Origin: JAWCQZ01 sp038869515 [NCBI: Halobacteria archaeon]
Lineage (GTDB): Archaea; Halobacteriota; Syntropharchaeia; JACQPP01
Assembly: GCA_038869515.1 (NCBI GenBank)
Contig: JAWCQZ010000002.1
Coordinates: 124,001 to 188,000 of the forward strand
Direction: 5' to 3'
DNA: 64,000 nucleotides
The position numbers and the translations under genes were made by a program. Positions 53,166-60,738 of this stretch are shown here, piece after piece. A model generated the notes under the pieces. The model was not told where the DNA came from. It was given only the letters and a program-made list of their open reading frames with translations, and did not search any database. Position 1 is the first letter of the stretch. Each line of letters opens with the position of its first letter.

Positions 53166-53945
53166 ATGCAGGAGCAGGTCCACATCATCCCCCTCGGGTT
53201 CGAGATATCCCGGGCCACCGCCCCCTTCGAGAAGAGGAGGCTCTTCGCCCACCGGGCCTACATCCTCACGGTCCCGCCCCCCGGGGGGGGCAGGGAGAGC
53301 GAGAACCGGAGGAGGGGGGAGTATTGCATCCAGGAGACCATCCGGAGGCTGAAGGCCCTGACCATCGGCGTGGAGCGGGTCGACCTCGACCTCTTCGACC
53401 TCCGGGCGGTCATGGGGACGGTCAGCGGCCTGATTCGGAAGGAGAGGGCGGACCGGAACTCCGTCTACGTCAACATGTCCGCCTCGGGCAGACTCACGTC
53501 GGTGGGCGCGACCCTCGCCGGGATGGTCCACGGGGCGCAGGTCTACTACGTGTCGGCGGAGGGCTATTTCCCGAACCCGAAGGAGGAGAGGGAGTTCGGG
53601 CAGTCCATCTGCCGGAGCGGCGAGGTCACGGTGCTGGAGAACTTCAAGTTCGAGCTGCCGGACGCACGGGCGATGAAGGTGCTGGGCAAACTCGACGGAG
53701 AGAAGAAGCCGATGAGCACGCGCGACCTGCTTGGGTTTCTGCGGGAAGAGAAGGTGGAGGGGTTCGAGCGGGAGTACAAGAAGATGGAGCGGGGGGACAA
53801 AATCAACTACCTGATGAAACTGTCGAAAGGGATATTGGAGAAGTTGGAGGATGCCGGATACGTCGAAGTGAAGAGGGAGGGGAAGCACAACCGGATTTCG
53901 ATAACCGAGGCGGGGAGGCACATTGCGGCGATTGGTGGGGGCTAA
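53166..53945 (+). CDS. CARF-like domain fused to a winged helix (DUF6293/Csa3-like regulator)
   Basis: 259 aa. The N-terminal Rossmann-like domain (about 1-150) opens with VHIIPLGFEISRATAPF and includes VYVNMSASGRLTSVGATLAGMVHGAQVYYV, the nucleotide-ligand loop pattern of CARF proteins. The C-terminal part (about 180-259) is a winged helix (STRDLLGFLREEKVEGF ... LEDAGYVEVKREGKHNRISITEAGRHI). CARF domains bind cyclic oligoadenylates or related ligands in CRISPR and other defences; DUF6293 members also occur outside CRISPR loci. None is seen here. Confidence 0.78.
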   Translation: MQEQVHIIPLGFEISRATAPFEKRRLFAHRAYILTVPPPGGGRESENRRRGEYCIQETIRRLKALTIGVERVDLDLFDLRAVMGTVSGLIRKERADRNSVYVNMSASGRLTSVGATLAGMVHGAQVYYVSAEGYFPNPKEEREFGQSICRSGEVTVLENFKFELPDARAMKVLGKLDGEKKPMSTRDLLGFLREEKVEGFEREYKKMERGDKINYLMKLSKGILEKLEDAGYVEVKREGKHNRISITEAGRHIAAIGGG

Positions 53946-54045
53946 GCCGATCGTCCGTAGATTGATTTTGGCGCGCCGGTTCCCACGGCCCAGCATGACG
54001 CGGCAATAATTCATTTGCAACGGCACAGCCGGCGATGGCCCAACA

Positions 54046-54053
54046 TCTTTAAT
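54046..54053 (+). promoter_or_regulatory. TATA box of msrA
   Basis: TCTTTAAT is centred 25 bases before the msrA ATG at 54075 and so decides the start over an upstream in-frame ATG at 54015. Confidence 0.6.
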
Positions 54054-54074
54054 CCCGGGCTTCCGTTTCATTCG

Positions 54075-54587
54075 ATGCCTCTCGAAAAAGCCACATTGGC
54101 CAGCGGCTGCTTCTGGTGCGCCGAGGCGGTCTTCCGCCGGATGAAGGGGGTCAAGGAGGTGGTGGTTGGCTACACGGGGGGCAAGAGGCCCAACCCGACC
54201 TACGAGGAGGTCTGCTCGGGGGCGACCGGCCACGCGGAGGCCTCCCAAATCACATTCGACCCCGCGGAGGCCTCCTACGAGGACCTGCTCCGGCTCTTTT
54301 TCGAGAGCCACGACCCCACGACCCTCAACCGGCAGGGGGCGGACGTCGGGGCGCAATACCGCTCCGCGATTTTCTACCACGACGAGGCGCAGAAACGGGC
54401 CGCCGAGAAAGCGAAAGCGGAGGCGCAGAAAGAGTGGGACGACCCCATCGTGACCGAAATCGTGCCGCTGGAGAAGTTCTACCCCGCCGAGGACTACCAC
54501 CAGGACTACTACGCGAAGAACCCGCGGGCGCCCTACTGCGCGTTCGTGATTGCGCCGAAGTTGAAGAAGATGTTTGGGAAGGTGTAA
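54075..54587 (+). CDS. msrA: Peptide-methionine (S)-S-oxide reductase MsrA
   Basis: 170 aa. Repairs oxidised methionine. The catalytic GCFWCAE (C12) is followed by VVVGYTGGKRPNPTYEEVCSGATGHAEA, FESHDPTTLNRQGADVGAQYRSAIFYH and AEDYHQDYY, all family-typical. No C-terminal resolving cysteine is present, so recycling may use C15 of GCFWC or an external thiol. Confidence 0.95.
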   Translation: MPLEKATLASGCFWCAEAVFRRMKGVKEVVVGYTGGKRPNPTYEEVCSGATGHAEASQITFDPAEASYEDLLRLFFESHDPTTLNRQGADVGAQYRSAIFYHDEAQKRAAEKAKAEAQKEWDDPIVTEIVPLEKFYPAEDYHQDYYAKNPRAPYCAFVIAPKLKKMFGKV

Positions 54588-54751
54588 GGGACTCAGGAGC
54601 CTTGGGCGGTAGTTTCGTCCGTGAAACGATAGCCCCCGCCCGACTCCCCACCCACCCGCCCCCCACCGCCACCCCGGGCCACCCGCCCCGCTCTCCCAGC
54701 GGCGAGATGCGAGGACCCAAATCCTTTAATTCTTTCCTTCGTTTCCCCCGG

Positions 54752-55507
54752 ATGGCCCAGGTTGCCCAGACCGCCCCCGTCCTCATCTACGACAAAGCGG
54801 GCCAGGTCGTCACCATCACCCTCAACCGCCCCGACAAGATGAACGCCCTGAACCGGGCTCTCTGGAAGGGGCTCGGGGAGGCGCTGGCGAAGGCCAACGC
54901 GGACCCCGAGGCGCGGGTGGTGATTCTGACCGGCGCGGGCAAAGCGTTCTCCGCCGGCAACGACCTTGCCGACTTCGGAGGCATCTCCGAGGGGGGAAAG
55001 GTCATAGACGCCCTCTTCGCGATGGAGAAGCCGGTGATTGCGGCGGTCCGCGGTCCCTGCATGGCCGGGGCCTTCGAAATCACCATCCTCTGCGACTTCG
55101 TGATTGCGGCCTCCGACGCCCGCCTCTCCGCCCGGGAGGCGCGAATCGGCCTCAACCCGGTCTGGACCCTGACCCACCTGGTCCACGCCATCGGCGAGCG
55201 GGCCGCCCGGGACATCGCCCTCACCGGCCGCGACCTCTCGGCGGAGGAGGCGTTCCGTGTGGGGCTGGTCTGGAAGGTGGTGCCCCCCGAGAAGTTGATG
55301 GACGAGGCGCGCGGGCTCGCCGCGCTGCTCATGGAGGCCGCGCCCCTGCCCCAGAGGGAGATCAAGAAGTACCTGGCGAAGAAGCACGGCCGAGACGAAG
55401 CGAAGCCCCTGATGGAGACCTTCGCGCGGCTCATGGCCTCCGAGGACTTCAAGGAGGCAATCCGCGCCTTCGCGGAGAAGAGGAAGCCGGTCTGGAAGGG
55501 AAAATAA
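54752..55507 (+). CDS. Enoyl-CoA hydratase/isomerase family protein
   Basis: 251 aa crotonase fold. ITLNRPDKMNALN, ILTGAGKAFSAGNDL (first oxyanion-hole strand) and the GPCMAGAFEITILCDFVIAASDARLSAREARIGLNP region. The Glu in GAFEITILCD is present, but the second catalytic Glu of hydratases is not clear (AREARIGL), so the reaction could be hydration, isomerisation or hydrolysis. CCTTTAATTC at 54723-54732 lies 25 bases before the ATG, which excludes the longer upstream frame. Confidence 0.88.
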   Translation: MAQVAQTAPVLIYDKAGQVVTITLNRPDKMNALNRALWKGLGEALAKANADPEARVVILTGAGKAFSAGNDLADFGGISEGGKVIDALFAMEKPVIAAVRGPCMAGAFEITILCDFVIAASDARLSAREARIGLNPVWTLTHLVHAIGERAARDIALTGRDLSAEEAFRVGLVWKVVPPEKLMDEARGLAALLMEAAPLPQREIKKYLAKKHGRDEAKPLMETFARLMASEDFKEAIRAFAEKRKPVWKGK

Positions 55508-55536
55508 CGATTCGCATCGGGCGATTCAAGGCGGAC

Positions 55537-55710
55537 ATGGAGCGCACCGTCGCTGGCGCCGCGGCCCGCTGGCTCCCCGCCGTCAACCTGCGGTCCGGCA
55601 CATTCTGCTGCCGGGACTCCCCCCTCATCCTCTGCGACGGTTGGCTCTCGTTCCCGACCTGCCGCGATGGGCTGGAGGCCGGGGCGGAGAAGCGGCTTCA
55701 GGCGCGGTGA
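55537..55710 (+). CDS. Possible 57-residue Cys-containing protein
   Basis: An ORF fills the gap between the hydratase-like and hydrolase genes. It has four Cys (SGTFCCRDSPLILCDGWLSFPTC) and two Trp. No promoter or ribosome site stands out. It may be chance in high-G+C DNA. Confidence 0.25.
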   Translation: MERTVAGAAARWLPAVNLRSGTFCCRDSPLILCDGWLSFPTCRDGLEAGAEKRLQAR

Positions 55711-55747
55711 CCGCCAAACGCTTTTGACCCCCCTCCCCATCCCACCC

Positions 55748-56533
55748 ATGCCTTTCGTGAAGAGCGGGGACTGCAATATCCATTACGAGGTCTTCGGCTC
55801 CGGCCCCGCGATGGTCTGGCACCACGGCTTCTCCTCCTGCGGGAAGTTCTGGCTGCAGTTCGTCGGGGAGTTGCCCGGCAGGCACATTCTCGTGGACGCC
55901 CGGGGCCACGGCTACTCCGACCCGTCGAAGGAGGAGGTCATCACCGCCGCTGCGATGGCGGAGGACGTGCTCCGCATCCTCGACGCCGAAGGGGCGGACC
56001 GGGCGGTGGTGCTGGGGCACTCCATGGGCGGCATCGTGGCCCAGGAGTTGACCCTGCGCCACCCCGACCGGGTCCGGGGCCTCATCCTCGCGGGCACCCT
56101 CCCATCGGCCCCCATGCTCGGCTTCAAGGCGCGCCTCTCCGCCAACCGGATTCTCAAATACGCCCGCTTCCTCGCCAAGCCCGTCGTCAAGGCGGTCATC
56201 CGCATCACCGAGCCCTGGCTCACCCTCGAGCAGGCGGACATGGTCATGGACGAATTCTACCGGTGCGACTTCCGGACCCTCTGGGCCATCGGCCGCGGCC
56301 TGCGCCGCTTCGACGCCCTCGACCGGCTCGGCCAGATCAAGGTCCCGACCCTGGTCCTGGTGGGTGCGGGCGACAAACTGACCCCTCCGAAGGTCAACGA
56401 GGAGATTCACCGGCGCATCCCGGGCTCGGAGTTCGTTGTCCTGCCCGAGAGCGGCCACTGGGTCCCGCTGGAGAGGCCCCGGGAATTCACCGGCGCGATT
56501 CGAAAGCTGCTCGACCGGCTCACTTCGCCGTAA
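55748..56533 (+). CDS. Alpha/beta hydrolase
   Basis: 261 aa. The nucleophile elbow is GHSMGG (Ser), the acid lies in VGAGDKLTPP (Asp), and the His in ESGHWVPLERP. WHHGFSSCGKFW supplies the oxyanion loop (HG) and DARGHGYSD the next conserved turn. A cap of helices spans about 130-190. Substrate unknown; similar enzymes hydrolyse esters or 3-oxoadipate enol-lactone. CTTTTGAC (55721-55728) is 24 bases before the ATG. Confidence 0.88.
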   Translation: MPFVKSGDCNIHYEVFGSGPAMVWHHGFSSCGKFWLQFVGELPGRHILVDARGHGYSDPSKEEVITAAAMAEDVLRILDAEGADRAVVLGHSMGGIVAQELTLRHPDRVRGLILAGTLPSAPMLGFKARLSANRILKYARFLAKPVVKAVIRITEPWLTLEQADMVMDEFYRCDFRTLWAIGRGLRRFDALDRLGQIKVPTLVLVGAGDKLTPPKVNEEIHRRIPGSEFVVLPESGHWVPLERPREFTGAIRKLLDRLTSP

Positions 56534-56612
56534 TCAGGTTGCACTCCGGGTCCACCTCGACGAAGCGGGCGGAGTTGGCGAGCCGGAAGCCGGGGAGCGC
56601 CCGGTAGAGCAT
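56520..56612 (-). CDS. Possible 30-residue leaderless ORF
   Basis: MLYRALPGFRLANSARFVEV then DPECNLITAK and a stop. GTTTTATG (56638-56645) lies about 29 bases before its ATG. Its end overlaps the hydrolase gene's 3' end, antisense, by 14 bases. No family known; it could instead be a short non-coding transcript. Confidence 0.35.
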   Translation of the reverse strand: MLYRALPGFRLANSARFVEVDPECNLITAK

Positions 56613-56657
56613 GGAGGGCCCCCGTGCGCACGGGTTTCATAAAACCAGGGGCCGGCG

Positions 56658-56966
56658 CTACGCGATGATGAACTCGCCCTCTTTGGTCTTCTGGCGGTAG
56701 ACCTTGGGGACCTGGGCGGGAATGAGGCTCGGAATGCGGTCGGGGTAGGCGGGCGTCTTGACCATGGAGGGGAGTTCCGCGGCCCTCTTCGCGGCCGCCG
56801 CCTCGGCCTTGATGGCCGCGGCCTCGGTCTTCAGCGCGGCGACCTCGCCCGCCATGCCCTCGATTTTCTGCTCCAGCCGCCTCAGGCTGGCCTGGTTGCC
56901 GATTTCGATTTCGAGGAGCCGCTTCTCCATCCTCCGGACCGCCACGACAATCTCCTCGGGAATCAT
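56658..56966 (-). CDS. Small coiled-coil protein
   Basis: 102 aa; not recognised. Heptads RRMEKRLLEIEIGNQASLRRLEQKIEGMAGEVAALKTEAAAIKAEAAAAKRAAEL run from about 10 to 70, followed by a Pro-rich tail (VKTPAYPDRIPSLIPAQVPKVYRQKT). TATATAAT at 56989-56996 lies 27 bases before the ATG, one of the strongest boxes here, so it may be well expressed. The tail could dock on a partner. Confidence 0.65.
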   Translation of the reverse strand: MIPEEIVVAVRRMEKRLLEIEIGNQASLRRLEQKIEGMAGEVAALKTEAAAIKAEAAAAKRAAELPSMVKTPAYPDRIPSLIPAQVPKVYRQKTKEGEFIIA

Positions 56967-57077
56967 CGAGGGGAATTCCCGAGAGGCGATTATATACTTT
57001 CTACACTTTCCATCCGTCCCCGGTCCGCGACCCGCGCGGACGACGCCCTTTTTTCCTCCGGAGGGTCCGGGACTACC

Positions 57078-57878
57078 ATGGACGCCTTCCTGGTCACCCC
57101 GGCATGGCTCAAGGAGCGCATTTCGGACCCCCGGGTCCGGGTGGTGGACGCGCGCAAGCCGATGGACTACGCCGCGGGCCACATCCCCGGGGCGGTGAAC
57201 ATTCCGGCGGGCGAGTTCATCGAGATGCGCGGCCGGGTCGCGACCCTTCCCCCGAAGGAACGCGTGGAGCAGATGCTCGGCTCACGGTCCATCGCCAACG
57301 ACAGCCTCGTCGTCGCCTACGACGACCGCTTCGGGACCCTCGCGGGGCGCTTCCTCTACACCCTCGCCTACTTCGGCCACCGGGACCTGGCCATCCTGAA
57401 CCGGAACTTCGACCAGTACGCGCTCCAGGGCAACCCGGTGGAGACCGGCGTCCCGGCCGTGGCCCCGGCCCAATACCGGGCCTCGTCCCCGGCCCCCATC
57501 CGGGCGACCAAGGAGGAGGTCCTGGCCCGGTCGGGCAACGGGGGTAGCAGGCTGGTGGACACCCGGGCCCCCAACGAATACATGATGGGCCACATCCCCA
57601 ACTCCGTGAACGTCCCGTGGATGGCCGGCGCGGCCCGGGACCGCATCTTCCGCCCGCCCGAGGAGTTGAAAAAGCTTTTCGCCGAGCGCGGGCTCAAGCC
57701 CGACGACGAAGTCATCTGCTACTGCAACATGGGCATGACCTCGTCCCACACCTACTGGGCCCTGCGCCTCGCCGGCTTCACCAAGGTCAAGATGTATCCC
57801 GAAAGCATGGGGGAGTGGATGATGGACGGCAAACTCCCCGTCGCGCGGGCCTCGTTCGGGGGTGAGCATGGCCGCTGA
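57078..57878 (+). CDS. Tandem-rhodanese sulfurtransferase
   Basis: 266 aa. Two rhodanese domains: the N-terminal, inactive-type one has VVDARKPMDYAAGHIPGAVNIP; the C-terminal has LVDTRAPNEYMMGHIPNSVNVPW and the catalytic Cys in CYCNMGMTSSHTYWAL. Moves sulfane sulfur from thiosulfate or 3-mercaptopyruvate to acceptors. It overlaps the SelD/PurM-like gene by 11 bases, suggesting a shared sulfur or selenium transfer task. CTTTTTTCC (57049-57057) is 25 bases before the ATG. Confidence 0.9.
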   Translation: MDAFLVTPAWLKERISDPRVRVVDARKPMDYAAGHIPGAVNIPAGEFIEMRGRVATLPPKERVEQMLGSRSIANDSLVVAYDDRFGTLAGRFLYTLAYFGHRDLAILNRNFDQYALQGNPVETGVPAVAPAQYRASSPAPIRATKEEVLARSGNGGSRLVDTRAPNEYMMGHIPNSVNVPWMAGAARDRIFRPPEELKKLFAERGLKPDDEVICYCNMGMTSSHTYWALRLAGFTKVKMYPESMGEWMMDGKLPVARASFGGEHGR

Positions 57879-59307
57879 CGCCGCCGGAGCGGTCGAGGAG
57901 TTCTGGGACCGCGTCGCCCGCTACAAGCAGTTGGGCATGGACCCCCTGAAGTGGATCGCCGGGTGCGCGGTGAAGGTGGACCTCACCTCGGTCGTCTATC
58001 CGGCCCTGAGGCAGATCCGGCCCGAGTTGCAGCGCATCGGTGTCAAGATCTCCCCCCGGGCCGACGCGGACGTCTTCCCGAGCGGGGACAGCGGCCCGAA
58101 ATTCCACCGCCGCATCTACAACCTCGGCGAGCCGAACGTGGACCCCGCGGACCTGGGGCGCCTCGGCCCCGACCGGGCCATCTCCCTCGTCCAGGTCCAC
58201 CAGCGCAGCGCCGACAAGCCCGGCCCGTTCGCGGAGGCCCTCCTGCGCCTCTACCGGCAGATGGAGCCGGCGAAGCCCCATTTCACCGTCGGGAAGGGCC
58301 ACTCCATCATCACCCCCTTTGCCCAGTCCCAGTTCGCCCTCTTCGACTTCATCAAGGAGGGGAAGGGGTCACCCGACGGCTACACGGTCGCGAACAACGA
58401 CACCATCCAGGTGATCGACCCCACGCTCGACCCGGCCAGCAAGGAGCAGGCCTACGTCGCCGTCTCGAACTCGCTGAACGACCTCCTCACCCTGGCGACC
58501 TGCGAGGACCTCCAGCTCCGCCCGGTGGTGGACGCGCCCACGCCCGAGATGAAGGCCCAAATCCTCCGCAACATGGATGCCTTCGCGAAGGCGCACGGGC
58601 TGGAGTTCGTCGAGACCCCCCAGCCCGAGACCGGGAAACTCATCATGGGGGCGACCGTGGTGGGCAGAATCCGCAAGGAACCGCCGGTGGCGCCCCGGGG
58701 AGTGGAGCCCGGCATGGAGATTGTCGTCTCCCGGCCCTTCGGGGACCTCGCGCCCATCAACGTCTACCTCTCCTCCCTCGCCGACGAGGAGTATCTCAAG
58801 AAACTGGAGGCGGAGTCCATCTCCCTGGAGCAGGCCCGCAAGGCGAAGGAGGACGTGGTGAAGACCATGACGCGGCCCAACATCGCCATCGGCCGCATCC
58901 TGAACCGCTACTGCCCACCCTTCGGCGGCAGGTTTGACCCCGACCGCCACGTCTCGGGCACCGGAGACCTGTCGGGCCCCGGCGTCTACATCTTCAAGGA
59001 GTTTGCGGAACTGGCGAAGTTCGACCTCCGGCTCGACGACCTGCCCCTCAAGTATCCGGAGTATGTCGAGTTCGCCACCCGGGAGTTCATCATGGACAAC
59101 GGAACGGCGGGGACCAACGGGGCCGTGGCCGCCATCGGCCGCCCCTCCGTCATCCGCGCCATCGCGGACGAGATGAGAAAAGCCGGCTACGACCCCCGGG
59201 TCATCGGAAAGGTGACGGGCCCCGGGGCGGGCTCGGTCCAGGCCCCGAAGGCCCTGGAGCGGTACATGGCCTCCAGGAAGCTCCTCTCCGAGTTCATCCT
59301 CCAGTGA
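57868..59307 (+). CDS. SelD/PurM-superfamily protein (selenophosphate synthetase-like)
   Basis: 479 aa. The opening LKWIAGCAVKV (C33, K36) resembles the Cys/Lys active-site loop of selenophosphate synthetase. DADVFPSGDSG, then TVANNDTIQVIDPT and PAYVAVSNSLNDLLT-like text, match the AIR-synthase ATP fold; GPGAGSV near the end fits the C-terminal domain. About 130 residues longer than classical SelD. It could make selenophosphate or a thiophosphate, fed by the coupled rhodanese; no selenoprotein gene is evident here. A GTG at 57862 is an alternative start. Confidence 0.65.
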   Translation: MAADAAGAVEEFWDRVARYKQLGMDPLKWIAGCAVKVDLTSVVYPALRQIRPELQRIGVKISPRADADVFPSGDSGPKFHRRIYNLGEPNVDPADLGRLGPDRAISLVQVHQRSADKPGPFAEALLRLYRQMEPAKPHFTVGKGHSIITPFAQSQFALFDFIKEGKGSPDGYTVANNDTIQVIDPTLDPASKEQAYVAVSNSLNDLLTLATCEDLQLRPVVDAPTPEMKAQILRNMDAFAKAHGLEFVETPQPETGKLIMGATVVGRIRKEPPVAPRGVEPGMEIVVSRPFGDLAPINVYLSSLADEEYLKKLEAESISLEQARKAKEDVVKTMTRPNIAIGRILNRYCPPFGGRFDPDRHVSGTGDLSGPGVYIFKEFAELAKFDLRLDDLPLKYPEYVEFATREFIMDNGTAGTNGAVAAIGRPSVIRAIADEMRKAGYDPRVIGKVTGPGAGSVQAPKALERYMASRKLLSEFILQ

Positions 59308-60158
59308 ATCCCCGGGCCTGCACCGCCCCGGCTCTCGTCTGCGTGCTCCTGCTGGCCGCCTCCCCGTCCATCGCGGAGGACCGGGTCGGCTACAACTCGG
59401 TCGGCGGGTGCGTCACCACCTCGGACTCTCCCGGCGAGCTCTACGTGACCACGGTTCCGGCCCTGGCCGACGTCTGGGTGGACGGCGCCAAAGCGGGCGA
59501 GACCTCGGCGGCGGTCCCGGGCTCCTTCCGGACCTCTCTGGCCCCCGGGGAGCACTCCGTCGAAATACGCAAGGAAAACTACCGGACCTACGCCTTCCGC
59601 GCCTGTGTCCCGAACGGGAAAATCACATTCCACGAGACGCGGCTGGAGTTCGCCCCCGCGACCCCCGCCCCCACTCTCCCGCCCCCCACGACCGCCCCGG
59701 AGCCCCCTGCGTCTCCCACGGCGTCGCCGCAGAAGTCCCCGGCCCCAACGCCCGAGGCCACGAAGCCCCCCCAGGCCACCGCGGCGGCCCTTCTGGCGTT
59801 CCTCGACAGCGCCCTCTCGGACGGGCAGATTCCGCAGAACGAGGAACTCGCCCTCCGGGCCGCCCTCGACCGACTCCGCGCCGCGGGAAACACCTCCCCC
59901 GGCCTCTTCACCCCGGGCAGCGCCTCCTGCCGGGCCATCGCCGCGTCCATCATCCGGGAGGTGGGGGGATGCATCCAGGTGGACGCTTCGTCCCACCCCA
60001 GCATCCAGAGCGCGTGCTGCTCGACGGCGGCTTCAGGAGCCCCGCAGCCCCCGGCGGCCCGGCGGAGTCCCGGGTTCGGGTGGGCCATCGCCGTCGTCGC
60101 TCTCGGGTCCGTGGCCGCCACCGGATTCCTGGCGCAACGCCGGCGCGGGGAAGGGTGA
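59304..60158 (+). CDS. Secreted, membrane-anchored PEGA-like domain protein
   Basis: 284 aa from a GTG overlapping the previous stop (GTGA). Signal peptide (about 1-24), then a PEGA-like beta domain (GELYVTTVPALADVWVDGAKAGETS ... LAPGEHSVEIRKENYRTY). A Pro/Thr/Ser stalk (about 116-155) follows, then a helical Cys-containing domain (CRAIAASIIREVGGCIQVD ... SACCS) and a C-terminal membrane helix (GWAIAVVALGSVAATGFLA) with a basic tail. PEGA domains are envelope-associated; the role here is unknown. Confidence 0.75.
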   Translation: MNPRACTAPALVCVLLLAASPSIAEDRVGYNSVGGCVTTSDSPGELYVTTVPALADVWVDGAKAGETSAAVPGSFRTSLAPGEHSVEIRKENYRTYAFRACVPNGKITFHETRLEFAPATPAPTLPPPTTAPEPPASPTASPQKSPAPTPEATKPPQATAAALLAFLDSALSDGQIPQNEELALRAALDRLRAAGNTSPGLFTPGSASCRAIAASIIREVGGCIQVDASSHPSIQSACCSTAASGAPQPPAARRSPGFGWAIAVVALGSVAATGFLAQRRRGEG

Positions 60159-60171
60159 GCCCCGGACTGAA

Positions 60172-60231
60172 ACTATTTAGCGCACCTTGCCCATGAGGGA
60201 ACGGGAGGCGTTCGCCCCCCGACAGGAGGTG
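60172..60231 (+). promoter_or_regulatory. Promoter and Shine-Dalgarno site of the 28-residue basic peptide
   Basis: ACTATTTAG (60172-60180) would give a start near 60203 and a leader of about 30 nt. GGAGGTG (60225-60231) lies four bases before the ATG. This is one of very few clear Shine-Dalgarno sites in the window. Confidence 0.6.
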
Positions 60232-60234
60232 TCC

Positions 60235-60321
60235 ATGGGAACCAAGCGCAAGCAGAAGCGCAAGAAGATGCGCAAGCACAAACTCAAGAAATTGAGGCGC
60301 AAGATGAAGCACCGGCGATAG
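60235..60321 (+). CDS. 28-residue, extremely basic peptide (candidate small ribosomal protein)
   Basis: The sequence MGTKRKQKRKKMRKHKLKKL plus RRKMKHRR is almost all Lys, Arg, His and Met. The order K-R-x-K-K-M-x-K-H-K-x-x-K-x-R-R resembles the COX24/AURKAIP1 (mS38, bacterial bS22) domain and, more loosely, archaeal eL41. A ribosomal or rRNA-binding role is inferred from composition and size. It has its own promoter and a strong Shine-Dalgarno site, fitting high expression. Confidence 0.65.
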   Translation: MGTKRKQKRKKMRKHKLKKLRRKMKHRR

Positions 60322-60357
60322 TCGCCTCTTTTTCAGTTCTCGGCCGCGGCCCCGCCC

Positions 60358-60738
60358 TTATTTTCTGCGGCGGAGCGGGGTGCGCCCGCCCATGGTGGCG
60401 ATGATGAAGAGCGCCAGGGCGATGAACAGGGCGTGGAGGAGGATGACGTAGATTCCGAAGGGATAGAACCCGCCGGGCCGCGTGACGAAGGAGAGCCCGA
60501 GGACGGTGTAGGCGAGATTGAAGGCGATGATGCATGCCACCGCCGCGATGATGAAGTAGTGGACGCGGTGGAGCATGGGGAACTGGAGGTAGAACCGCGC
60601 CCGGGTCAGGGGCGTGTCCTTCCGCAACTCGAGGAACAGGGCCACCAGGGCGGCGACGGCGGGGAGGGCGGTGGCGATGATGGCGCCCCGCATGGCGATT
60701 CCCTGCGACGTCAGCAGGAAGAGGGGCGCCTCCGTCAT
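60358..60738 (-). CDS. Four-helix membrane protein, 'ARxFL' family, member 3
   Basis: 126 aa with four hydrophobic helices. The loop after helix 1 is DTPLTRARFYLQFPMLHRVHY, the family signature. It ends in a basic tail (TPLRRRK). The ATG overlaps the stop of member 4 (ATGA). Later helices differ from members 1 and 2, so the signature loop is the most conserved part. Confidence 0.65.
   Translation of the reverse strand: MTEAPLFLLTSQGIAMRGAIIATALPAVAALVALFLELRKDTPLTRARFYLQFPMLHRVHYFIIAAVACIIAFNLAYTVLGLSFVTRPGGFYPFGIYVILLHALFIALALFIIATMGGRTPLRRRK

Noticed and set aside
35772-53945. CRISPR array or cas genes next to the CARF-like regulator and defence genes
   Set aside because: No regularly spaced short repeats and no Cas1, Cas2 or effector-like protein were found by reading the region.
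53157-54500. 447-codon minus-strand ORF opposite the CARF-wHTH and msrA genes
   Set aside because: Spans two well-supported genes and their promoters, with no domain of its own.
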